A stretch of DNA of 64,000 bases from Pseudoalteromonas arabiensis. Its GTDB lineage: Bacteria; Pseudomonadota; Gammaproteobacteria; Enterobacterales; Alteromonadaceae. The stretch spans positions 333,260 to 397,259 of the forward strand of contig NZ_LRUF01000019.1 of the NCBI RefSeq assembly GCF_001550155.1. Reading direction: 5' to 3'. Below the pieces are notes generated by a model that saw only the letters and a list, made by a program, of their open reading frames with translations, did not search any database and was not told the origin of the DNA. A program made the position numbers and the translations under genes. Positions 8,455 through 17,800 of this stretch are shown piece after piece (within the stretch, counting starts at the first letter, position 1; each line of letters begins with the position of its first letter).

Positions 8455-10740
8455 TTAATGAACTGCAATTTCATCAATATATAAAGGAAGTTTAGGGATC
8501 TGAATATCTTGAGATTTCTTGCTATTGATAGCGATCACTTTTAAAAAGCGTAATCTTGTTGGCTGAAAAGATAATACCGACATAGGACCCTGCGGTGAGG
8601 TTACTTTTGCCAGTGTTGTCCATTGCTGCTTATCATCAGAGCCGAGAATGACTATTTCTGTTGGCGGATGCAGCTGGCGGTGACGACCACTGTTATAGCC
8701 TAATTGCACTTGTTTAACTAAAGTCGGTGATTCAAAATCAATAATGGCCTCAAGATCGGTGTCATAAAAAATAGCGTAATCTTCGACACTATAAAACTGA
8801 TCAAATGCAAACTGACCATCTTGCAATTTATGCGCTGATTGCTCAGCTGCAGGGTAAGTTAGGGTGATGCTTTTACCCAGTGCTAGGTGAGGGCTAAGTG
8901 TAAGGCGTGCATCGCCAATAAGTTGCCCTTGTGATTTTACATAGCTGCGAGCACGGACTTGGGTGTATGATTTAATCGTGATAGGTGCTTGATACTTATT
9001 AGACGCTAAAGTGGGTTCGCTGCCATCAAGCGTATAATAAATAGCGGTACCTTCGATATCAGTGGTTATTGTGACAAGCAGTTTATTGTCTTGAACTGTA
9101 CTACTGATAATCGGTTTATAGCTACTTTTAGCGGTATTGATATGCATTTTTTGATAGCGTTTTAATAAGCTAGGTAAGCGGTTCTGACTATAATCATGCC
9201 ATGATTTACTTTCTTTATTTGACCATAAGGTTTCACTTAGCGCACTGAGTCTAGGGAATAGCATGTATTCAGCATGACGCGGTGTTTTAATATACTCAGT
9301 CCAGAGTGCGCCTTGAGCACCTATAATATATTCGCGCTGTTGAGAGGTTAAATGGCTAGGCTCAGGGTCGTATTGATACACATTTTTTAAACGCGATAAT
9401 CCGTGAATTGCCTTGGGTTCATCAAGGTTACGAGATTGATAGGCATCAAAATAGATATACTGGTACGGACTCATAATGACTTGATGCCCCATTTTTGCTG
9501 CTTGCACGCCTCCTTCGGTTCCTCGCCAAGACATGATGACAGCATCATCAGCAACTCCACCTTCTAATATTTCATCCCAGCCAATGACTGTTTTATCAAG
9601 ATCCTGCACTATTTTAGCAACTCGCTTAATAAAGTAGCTTTGTACTTGCTCTGGCGTAGTGAGGTCATGTTGCTGCATTAATTTTTTCACAATGGGGCTT
9701 TCTAACCATTGTTTTTTTATTACTTCATCACCCCCTATATGAATGTATTTACTAGGGAAAAGTGCTGCGACTTCTTTGTAAACAACAGATAAAAACTCAA
9801 ACACATCCTCGCGAGGGCATAGCACGTCTTCAAAAATACCAAATTGTGCTTGTACGTTGACTGCCTGCTGGTGGCAAGACAGCTCAGGATAAGCAGCCAG
9901 TAATGCCGTGCTGTGTCCTGGAATATCTATCTCAGGGATCACCTCGATGTGACGTGCTTTAGCATACTCTACGACTTCTTTGATTTGTGCTTTTGTATAG
10001 AAGCCTGAAACGCTTTGGTTATCAAACAAAGGTTTGTAATCATAAGTATGACCAACGACTGTATGAGGGCGTGTAGCGCCTATTTCAGTAAGTTTAGGGT
10101 ATGCATCAATGGCGATACGCCAGCCTTGATCATCGGTTAGATGCCATTGAAAAACATTAAACTTATGCATTGCGAGCCAATCAATATATTGTTTTACAAA
10201 ACTCACATCAAAGAAATGGCGGCTGACATCTAAATGCATGCCACGATAGGTAAATCGAGGTTCGTCGAGTATTTCTGCACTGGTAATTAGCCAGCTTCGT
10301 TGGTTTATTGGCATACGAGATTCTATTTCAATAGGGAGCAGTTGCCTAAGTGATTGCATCGCCCAAAATAACCCCTTTGCTGTGCTGGCTTTTATTTCAA
10401 TAAAACCACTTCTCACTATTAATTGATAACCTTCCTTAGCCACTACTGAGTCGGTAATGTTAAAAGCGATGGTGTTTTTCATCGTATTTTTTGCGTGTAA
10501 TACAGGTAATTCATAGCCGGTTGGTGGGCGTAGAAACTCAGCAAGTTGCAGAGCCACTTGTTTTGCATCTTGGTGGTTATAGCTAATTTGTGTGTTGTGC
10601 ATTAAGTGAAAGTGATCTTCACCATATTGGCTGCTTGTTGGCTTTGGTGTGATGTTAGCGCTGACATAATAAGGAGCTAATAGCAGAATGAATAACACAA
10701 AGCTGCTTCGCAAGTACTGGTAAAAAGCATTTTTAATCAT
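8455..10740 (-). CDS. Beta-N-acetylhexosaminidase, GH20, with C-terminal discoidin-like domain
   Basis: 761 residues with a signal peptide (hydrophobic core FVLFILLLAPYY, cleavage after VSA), a GH20b domain, and the catalytic GH20 barrel with the HIGGDE motif (catalytic Asp-Glu near residues 336-337). A chitobiase C-terminal / Fn3-like segment follows (IYYTLDGSEPTLASNKY, about 575-620), then about 110 residues resembling an F5/8-type C (discoidin) domain, ending VIAINSKKSQDIQIPKLPLYIDEIAVH. GH20 enzymes release GlcNAc from the non-reducing end of chitooligosaccharides. The gene lies 84 bases after the transport receptor with a hairpin between and no visible promoter of its own, so it is probably expressed by partial read-through from that receptor. 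Confidence 0.9.
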   Translation of the reverse strand: MIKNAFYQYLRSSFVLFILLLAPYYVSANITPKPTSSQYGEDHFHLMHNTQISYNHQDAKQVALQLAEFLRPPTGYELPVLHAKNTMKNTIAFNITDSVVAKEGYQLIVRSGFIEIKASTAKGLFWAMQSLRQLLPIEIESRMPINQRSWLITSAEILDEPRFTYRGMHLDVSRHFFDVSFVKQYIDWLAMHKFNVFQWHLTDDQGWRIAIDAYPKLTEIGATRPHTVVGHTYDYKPLFDNQSVSGFYTKAQIKEVVEYAKARHIEVIPEIDIPGHSTALLAAYPELSCHQQAVNVQAQFGIFEDVLCPREDVFEFLSVVYKEVAALFPSKYIHIGGDEVIKKQWLESPIVKKLMQQHDLTTPEQVQSYFIKRVAKIVQDLDKTVIGWDEILEGGVADDAVIMSWRGTEGGVQAAKMGHQVIMSPYQYIYFDAYQSRNLDEPKAIHGLSRLKNVYQYDPEPSHLTSQQREYIIGAQGALWTEYIKTPRHAEYMLFPRLSALSETLWSNKESKSWHDYSQNRLPSLLKRYQKMHINTAKSSYKPIISSTVQDNKLLVTITTDIEGTAIYYTLDGSEPTLASNKYQAPITIKSYTQVRARSYVKSQGQLIGDARLTLSPHLALGKSITLTYPAAEQSAHKLQDGQFAFDQFYSVEDYAIFYDTDLEAIIDFESPTLVKQVQLGYNSGRHRQLHPPTEIVILGSDDKQQWTTLAKVTSPQGPMSVLSFQPTRLRFLKVIAINSKKSQDIQIPKLPLYIDEIAVH

Positions 10741-10756
10741 TGTTATTTCCTAAGAA

Positions 10757-10776
10757 AAGCCCGCATTTGCGGGCTT
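10757..10776 (-). terminator. Hairpin / partial terminator between receptor and hexosaminidase
   Basis: AAGCCCGC and GCGGGCTT form a perfect 8-bp stem with the loop ATTT. On the minus strand it is followed by TTTTC, a short U-run. It could set a lower expression level for the downstream hexosaminidase relative to the abundant receptor. Confidence 0.55.
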
Positions 10777-10824
10777 GGATAAACTAATCAGCACTGGGCA
10801 TAGTGCAAATTAGCAAGGGGTAGG

Positions 10825-13353
10825 TTAAAAATTAAGGGTTAACGAAGCACTAATGGTTCGGCCTAAAATAGGGCGCGCGTAGTAATAGTCGAAACCAGCT
10901 TGGACATCGTTAATAGCACGCGGATTACCTTCAGTTAAGCCTAACTCGTCAGTTAGGTTGGTTGCTTTTAAATGAACGGCAGCGCTGTCATTAAAGCGAT
11001 AATTAACGCCCATATCGACGGTTGTGTATGCAGGGAGTTCAAACTTATTCTCGCCGTCTGAATAACGTTCACCTAAGTGGTGTACGGTTAAATAAACATC
11101 ACCATCATCAAAATAATAGGTGGGCGTTAAACGTAGCTGAATTTTAGGTGTACGTTTAACTTGCTTGCCTTCCCAATGTTTAAAAGCACCGGTGAAGCCT
11201 TCCATCTTAGGATCTTGTAACACACCCGTTAAATCCAGTTGAATGTTTTCGTGTGCTTGCCAAACGGCTTCAAATTCAATACCGTCGGTGACGGTATCGA
11301 TAGTTTGATTAGCTACTTCACCATTACTACCGGTAAAGTTACGCTCTACTAGGTCATTGAACTTTGTTCTAAATAAAGTCACTGATGCGCCGAGTGTGTC
11401 GCCAGAATAACGTCCACCAAACTCACTGAAGGTAAGGTTTACACTGTCATTAAAGTCTGCATCAATTCCGGCATGTATATTTTGTCCATAGCTCATCAAG
11501 CGTGGCATCTCAAACGCATCTGCATAGCGGCCAAACATTGAAACACTGTCAGAGAATTTATAGTTAAAACCAATCGTCCATGCTGTTTCCGTTTCATCGC
11601 GGGTTTTTGATAAGTAGTTGTTCGAGGGGGTATCAACATAGTTATTGGCAAGGTTGTTGTCAATGTCATTGCCATTGGCATCGAAAGCACCATCCACTGG
11701 CACAGCAAACTGGGTTGCTGATGCGGTACTATCCAATTCTAACCACTCAATACGAATGCCTCCGTCAATACGAAGACTATCTGTGGCTTGAAATTGCTCA
11801 TTGATAAACAGTGAGTGTGATGTGCTTGTACCAAATGCAGTGGCTTGGCCCCAGCCAGGTGCATAGCCTGTTGAACCGTTGTCGGTTAATTGACCGACTA
11901 CTTGCTGGTTGTCATCCAGAGCAACAATATCAAGAAGCCGTGCATTATCTTTTACTTCTGTTAAGAACTGTGATTCCCATTTATCAACGGGTAGCGAGTT
12001 TGCATCAACGTATGCGAATAGCCAGCCCATTGTGAGCGTGTGGCGATCACCTTCGTAAGTAAAATTGAGTTTATTGACGAATTGCTCGGCATCATATCGT
12101 GAATAAAGCGGATAGCTTGTTGTCACTAAACCATTGCCGTTTAAGTTTGTTACATCGTTGAGTATTTCGCCTGTATCAACATATTGATATTTAGCTGCAA
12201 CAGCGCCGTCAGCTGCAAATTGGTCAAGCATGGAGAGTACATCTTGTTGACCAAGTCTATCGTTGGCATTTACTAAAGTGGAGTTATCGAAATTAAGTAG
12301 AATGTACATGTCGTTTTCAAAGCTTGAATAACGGCCTGCTGTATTTAACAGCCAACGATCATTTAGTTCCCAATCAAGGTTATAGCCTAAAGTGGTAAAC
12401 TTAGTATGCTGCCCATCTTTAAGATCGCGTGTTTTGTAGCTACCATCTTCTTGTAGGTAATTTAAAAGACGTTGACCATTTCCGATTAAGGTTCCGTGCT
12501 GTGGATCCACACCAGCGATCCCTTCTGGATTTTTTTGATCTTGTAGAGGGATAGGTACAAAGAATGTGGTGTGGTCGTTTAAGTGCTTGGCAGAGAGTGT
12601 AAGTTGACCTTTATTAAACTCACGGACAAGGTTTAATCTCAGTTGTCCGCCGTGATCAGCCGTAAATTCTGTATCCCTTACGCCATCAGAGCGACGATAA
12701 AAACCACCGACCGACATTTTCCAGTTTTCACTAATAGGTGTGCCATAGAAAAACTCACTGCGGTATAGGCCATAATCCGCCGTAGTCAGACGAATGGTTG
12801 CTTCTTCGACACTATCAGGTTTTCGTGTAATAAAGTTAACCAAGGCCGCAGGCCCATTGGTTGTTAATAGGCCTGATGTACCACCACGCACAGCTTCCAT
12901 GTGTTCAATCGTGATGTCTTGGCGTTGATAAAAGTCGACCCACACACCGTCATAAACAACCGGTAAGCCGTCTTCTTCAACACCTATATAACGAAAGCCT
13001 TCACCGCCACGTAAGCCCCTTGGAGCCACATTGTTGTTGGTTTCACCGCCAGAATCTTCGACCCAAAACCCAGGCACAGTTTCAAGTAAATCGGCGGTGC
13101 CTAGCGGGGCCTCTCTAGCAAGTTGCTCGGCATCTAGCGTAGTAATTGATACGGATGATTCAAGCTTGGTTTGGCCGCGGCCACCACTACCTGTTACGAC
13201 AATTCGCTCAAGATCGAGAAGTTTTTTCTTTTCTGATGCAGGCTTAGTTTCTTGTTCAGTATTTTGAGCTGCTTGTAGGTTTAAGCTCAAGCAGGCACTT
13301 CCGATTGCCAATGCTAGTAAGTGCTTTCTATAGCGAGGTGTGTGTGTTTTCAT
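10825..13353 (-). CDS. TonB-dependent receptor without STN domain (probable chitin-oligosaccharide transporter)
   Basis: 842 residues with a signal peptide (about 1-28, ending NLQA), a TonB-box-like RIVVTG at about 50-55, the plug domain GFWVEDSGGETNNN...PRGLRGGEGFRY, and a beta-barrel ending SASLTLNF. It shares its plug and much of its barrel with the STN receptor at 1120-3792 but begins directly at the TonB box. It should therefore import substrate rather than signal. AAGGGA lies shortly before the ATG. A candidate ECF promoter is at 13407-13437. The hexosaminidases downstream suggest a substrate of chitin fragments. Automated pipelines often label such receptors as iron dicitrate receptors, which the context argues against. 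Confidence 0.85.
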   Translation of the reverse strand: MKTHTPRYRKHLLALAIGSACLSLNLQAAQNTEQETKPASEKKKLLDLERIVVTGSGGRGQTKLESSVSITTLDAEQLAREAPLGTADLLETVPGFWVEDSGGETNNNVAPRGLRGGEGFRYIGVEEDGLPVVYDGVWVDFYQRQDITIEHMEAVRGGTSGLLTTNGPAALVNFITRKPDSVEEATIRLTTADYGLYRSEFFYGTPISENWKMSVGGFYRRSDGVRDTEFTADHGGQLRLNLVREFNKGQLTLSAKHLNDHTTFFVPIPLQDQKNPEGIAGVDPQHGTLIGNGQRLLNYLQEDGSYKTRDLKDGQHTKFTTLGYNLDWELNDRWLLNTAGRYSSFENDMYILLNFDNSTLVNANDRLGQQDVLSMLDQFAADGAVAAKYQYVDTGEILNDVTNLNGNGLVTTSYPLYSRYDAEQFVNKLNFTYEGDRHTLTMGWLFAYVDANSLPVDKWESQFLTEVKDNARLLDIVALDDNQQVVGQLTDNGSTGYAPGWGQATAFGTSTSHSLFINEQFQATDSLRIDGGIRIEWLELDSTASATQFAVPVDGAFDANGNDIDNNLANNYVDTPSNNYLSKTRDETETAWTIGFNYKFSDSVSMFGRYADAFEMPRLMSYGQNIHAGIDADFNDSVNLTFSEFGGRYSGDTLGASVTLFRTKFNDLVERNFTGSNGEVANQTIDTVTDGIEFEAVWQAHENIQLDLTGVLQDPKMEGFTGAFKHWEGKQVKRTPKIQLRLTPTYYFDDGDVYLTVHHLGERYSDGENKFELPAYTTVDMGVNYRFNDSAAVHLKATNLTDELGLTEGNPRAINDVQAGFDYYYARPILGRTISASLTLNF

Positions 13354-13406
13354 TTTATTCCCTTCATTGTTGTTTTTTATAAAGCAACGAATGGCTGCTT
13401 TAAATC

Positions 13407-13437
13407 TATTAACGAATGAAGGGATATTTTTGGGAAT
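13407..13437 (-). promoter_or_regulatory. Candidate ECF-sigma promoter of the transport receptor
   Basis: On the minus strand ATTCCCAAA (13429-13437) and CGTTAATA (13407-13414) are separated by 14 bases, exactly as in front of the chitobiase at 8309. The second block lies 54 bases before the start codon at 13353. It overlaps the end region of the HD-GYP gene, so the receptor need not depend on upstream transcription. Confidence 0.55.
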
Positions 13438-13442
13438 AACTT

Positions 13443-14660
13443 CTAAGGTAAAATTGAGTGTTTAAAAAACTTAATTAAATCAATGTTAAAATCAGTTGGT
13501 TTTATGGCCGCTTCAAGATTTTCATGGCAGCGACTGTTAGCAAGGTCTATGTCATGTATTTCTGTATAGTGAGAATGTTTTGCATTGTAGAACACTTTAA
13601 CTTGCGGCTTTAAAGGACTTGTTGGGTTGCTACGTGTCACCACTGCTAATTTTTGGCTTTCTAATTTAACTAAAGTACCGACAGGGTGAATACCAATACA
13701 TTGAATAAATTTAGTGACCAAATCACCATCAAAACTATCAGGGCAGCCATCTTTGAGTATTTTGAATGCTTTAATCGGCTCCATACCTGCTTTGTAGACG
13801 CGTTCGGCGGTGAGGGCATCATATACATCGACAATTGAAGCCATGCGTACATATTGGCTTAATTCATCGGCATGCTTGCCAAAAGGGTAGCCGCTGCCGT
13901 CTAAACGTTCATGATGAAAAGCTGCAATTTCAACCGCTATTCCGCTTAGCCCAGACTCCTCGAGAATCTCTTTACTAAAACGGGCATGATTTTGGATCAC
14001 TTGATATTCTTCATCTGTCAATTTCCCAGGCTTATTGAGAATGTGATCTGGAATATTTATCTTACCAATATCATGCAGCAGGGCACCTGTTGCTATCTCT
14101 TGAATGATGTCTCTATCAATACCTAGGTGTTTAGCAAAAATACTAATTAAAATAGACACATTGATTGAATGCTCTAGGAGGTAGGCGTCTTTTTCACGCA
14201 TACGCGTAATACAGGCAAGGGCATCTTGATTACGAAACACTGAGTCTATAAAGCCACTTGCTAGCTCTTGAAATGGTGCAACATCAATTTTATTGCCGGC
14301 TCGAATATCATCGAAGGCTTTGCTCTGCAATGACTTGGCTTCAGTGTATAAGCTGTTGGCTTTTGTCATTTCTGCACTAACGCTGTGTGTTGTGTGCCAT
14401 GGGTTATGTTGCTCAACTTTTTCAGCCGCAGCAGGAGGGGGGGCTTTTTTCTGCACCACTTTGTTTTCTTTGTTTAAAGTGAGTGTTTTGTCGGGATCAA
14501 TTTCAACTTCTAGAATACCAGCTTTAATTAGTTTATCTATACTTCCTTGCGTTTTTACCCAACCTTGGTTTTTGATGCGGATCTTACCTGTTTGTTTTGT
14601 TACGCTTTGCACAAACATGCCGAGTTTAAGTTGATTAATAGGAAGTGTTTTCAAGGACAT
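13443..14660 (-). CDS. HD-GYP cyclic-di-GMP phosphodiesterase with DUF3391 domain
   Basis: 405 residues. The N-terminal ~120 residues match DUF3391 (LPINQLKLGMFVQSV, then GWVKTQGSIDKLIKAGI). The HD-GYP domain follows, with HSINVSILISIFAKHLG, the metal-binding HD pair in ALLHDIGKINIP (about residue 195), NHARFSKEIL and HHERLDGSGYPFGK (about 255). HD-GYP proteins hydrolyse c-di-GMP, which affects motility and biofilm formation. There is no signal peptide or membrane segment, so it should be cytoplasmic. Whether it is functionally linked to the chitin locus downstream is unknown. Confidence 0.92.
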   Translation of the reverse strand: MSLKTLPINQLKLGMFVQSVTKQTGKIRIKNQGWVKTQGSIDKLIKAGILEVEIDPDKTLTLNKENKVVQKKAPPPAAAEKVEQHNPWHTTHSVSAEMTKANSLYTEAKSLQSKAFDDIRAGNKIDVAPFQELASGFIDSVFRNQDALACITRMREKDAYLLEHSINVSILISIFAKHLGIDRDIIQEIATGALLHDIGKINIPDHILNKPGKLTDEEYQVIQNHARFSKEILEESGLSGIAVEIAAFHHERLDGSGYPFGKHADELSQYVRMASIVDVYDALTAERVYKAGMEPIKAFKILKDGCPDSFDGDLVTKFIQCIGIHPVGTLVKLESQKLAVVTRSNPTSPLKPQVKVFYNAKHSHYTEIHDIDLANSRCHENLEAAIKPTDFNIDLIKFFKHSILP

Positions 14661-14801
14661 TACTTCAAGTTGAATACATTACTATAAAACTAGCAGATAT
14701 TTCGTATCTGAGTAAATAATAATAAAGGTGAGTTTTTAGGTAATAAGTATGTTTTTTGAATTGAAAACAGAAAAGTTTCAATTGTTTAACCTGATTATAC
14801 G

Positions 14802-14832
14802 AAAAAAGCCTCTACAAAAATTGCAGAGGCTT
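14802..14832 (-). terminator. Intrinsic terminator of putA
   Basis: AAGCCTCT (14806-14813) pairs with AGAGGCTT (14825-14832). On the minus strand the stem is followed by a run of Us (complement of the A-run at 14802-14807). It lies 33 bases beyond the putA stop codon. Confidence 0.85.
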
Positions 14833-14864
14833 ATAAAACTTAACTAAGAAGATATTCTTAAAGC

Positions 14865-17800
14865 TTACTCGTCATCTTCAACAAGCGTCATAAGTGATGT
14901 ATTACCACCAGATGCTGTTGTATCGATACTGATAGTTTTCTCAGTGAGTAAACGTTTGATCAGCGTGTCATAATATTCAGAGCTAATTACCGGCAGTATT
15001 GCACCTTTACGTTGTGCTAGCTGCTGGCTGAAGTAGCCTAAACGTGATGAACGAGCAGCTACAACCGCACCAGCAAGGTGAGGGTGCGCTAAGATAGCTT
15101 GCAACTGGTTAGGCTTGGCAACTTGGAAAACACCTTCAGCAATACCTGTTGAGATAAACTTATCTCTAAACGCAACAGCTTCCTCATAGAACAACTCAGA
15201 GGCAACAGTAATTACTGTATTACCCGCGGCAAGTGCTGTGATAATAGAGATTGCCCAGAAGTTAAATGATGTGCTCTTATCAGCATAACAAACCACACAA
15301 CCACGCGGTTCAAGGTGAAGCGTATTAGATTCACCTGTAGGTCCAGGTAATACAGTGTGTTTACGCATGTGCTTTTCAAGGCGGTTAAGCTGCGCACGTG
15401 CGTCTGCAAGTGTTAATGCTAAGTCATCAGCAAGCTCGTCGATAATTTCAACTGTTGCAACTTTGGCTAATAACTGACGAACAGCAGAAACACGGTCATT
15501 TAATGGTGTAGCACGCCAGATTTTTTCATCGCGTAGTGAGTTCTCCATTAACTTAGCAACTTGCTCAGCCGCACCTGAATAGTGGTGAGTGTCTAGCTCA
15601 TCAGGTGATAGGTTCGTCATTTGTACGTTGTCTGGTGACGCTTTCTCTTTCACTAAACGCTGTAAATAGTTAGGACCACCTGCTTTAGGGCCAGTACCTG
15701 AAAGGCCACGACCACCGAAAGGTTGCACACCTACGATTGCACCGATCATGTTACGGTTGATGTATACGTTACCTGCACGAGACATCTTTGCTAAGTACTC
15801 ACAACGCTCTTCAATGCGTGAGTGAACACCCATTGTCAGGCCGTAGCCTGTACCATTGATTTGATCGATAACGCTATCAAGCTCAGTGCCTTTGAAGCGA
15901 ATGATGTGAACACATGGACCAAATACTTCACGTTTAAGTACAGATAAGTCTTTGATTTCGTATAAACGAGGAGCAAAGAAATAAGCGCCATTCTCGTTGT
16001 TATCAGGAATAGCACACTCGTAATGAAGTGTTGCGTTACCTTTCAAGTACTCAACGTGCTCATTTAAGTTTTTCAGTGCTTTTTCATCGATAACAGGACC
16101 GATATCGGTTGAAAGTAGCGAAGGGTCACCAACATGAAGCTCTTTTAACGCACCTTTTAGCATTTCAATAATACCGTCAGCAACGTCTTCTTGAATAAAC
16201 AATACACGTAGCGCAGAACAACGTTGGCCAGCACTTTGGAAACCTGAACTGATCACATCATCAACCACTTGCTCAGGAAGTGCTGTTGAGTCAACGATCA
16301 TACAGTTTTGACCACCTGTTTCTGCAATTAACGGTACTTGGATATCGTTACGTGCAGCCAGTGTTTGTGAGATTAATGTGCCTGTTTCAGTTGAACCGGT
16401 AAACATAACCGCTTGAATACGCTCGTCAGGTACAATTGTTTTACCTACTTCGCTACCACGGGCAATAACAGGTTGCACTACATGCTCAGGTAAGCCGACA
16501 GAAAGCATCAGTTCAATCGTACGAAGAGCGATTAAACTTGTTTGCTCAGCTGGTTTTGCAATAACCGTGTTACCAGTCACGATAGCAGCCGCAACTTGAC
16601 CTAAGAAGATAGCCAGTGGAAAGTTCCATGGGCTGATACATAAGATTACACCACGGGCTTCAAAGCGCTCGTCTTGTGATAATTCTTCTGCACGTGCAGC
16701 GTAGTAACGACAGAAGTCAACGGCTTCGCGTACTTCATCAATACCATCTTGTGCGACTTTACCCGCTTCTTTAATACAAATAGCAACTAGCTCATCGTGG
16801 TGACGCTCTAAAATGTCAGCAACACGACGAAGTAGGTTTGCACGTTCTTTTACAGGGGTTTGTGACCACGACTCAAATGCTTTTTCGGCATTTTCTAGAA
16901 GTGATGTCATGTCTTCTGATGTTTGAAGCTTAACATGACCAATGACTTCTTTGTGGTTTGCCGGATTTTTCACTGGCAATGAACCTTCAGGTACATCGCT
17001 TAATTCAATGCGGTGTTCTTCAAACCATGCATCTAAGTTCTCTTTGAATGGAGTAATAACATTAATATCCGTTAAATCCATCCCTTTTGAGTTTGCACGC
17101 TCGTCACCGTACAAATCAATTGGCATATTAATTTGTGTATTGAACTTGTTGCGTAAACCTTGCAAAGTTTCAACTGGATCTGGCAGTAGTGACTCAACCG
17201 GCTTAGAGGTATCAACAATGGCGTTAACGAATGATGAGTTAGCACCGTTTTCTAATAAACGACGCACTAAGTAAGCAAGTAAGTCTTCGTGTTGGCCTAC
17301 CGGTGCGTAAACACGACACTGAATTTTTTCTTGTTCAACAATTTGGTCAAACAACGATTCGCCCATGCCATGCAGACGCTGGAATTCAAATCCATCGTGG
17401 TCGCCTTTAGCAACTTCTAAAATCGTTGCTGCAGTGTAAGCATTGTGTGTTGCAAATTGCGGGTAAAGTACATCGCGAGCTTCTAGTAGTTTGATAGCAC
17501 AGGCTTTGTAAGATACGTCTGTTGTTGCTTTACGTGTGAACACAGGGAAGTGGTCTAAACCATCTTGTTGAGTGGTTTTGATTTCGGTATCCCAATAAGC
17601 ACCTTTTACGAGGCGAACCATTAGCTTACGGCCTACGCGACGCGCAAGGTCAGCAACCCATTCAACTACAAAAATAGCGCGCTTTTGGTATGCTTGCACA
17701 GCTAAGCCAAAGCCATTCCAGTTACCTAGTTCATCATCGCTGAATACGGCTTCGATAATATCTAATGAAATATCTAAACGGTCGGCTTCTTCAGCATCAA

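Noticed and set aside
10825..13353. Ferric-citrate receptor annotation for the chitin-locus receptors
   Set aside because: FecIR-type regulation alone does not imply iron; both receptors flank GH20 hexosaminidases and no Fur-like site was seen there.
14293..14634. Plus-strand open frame of 113 residues over the HD-GYP gene
   Set aside because: It is antisense to a clear HD-GYP/DUF3391 coding region and has no recognisable family features.
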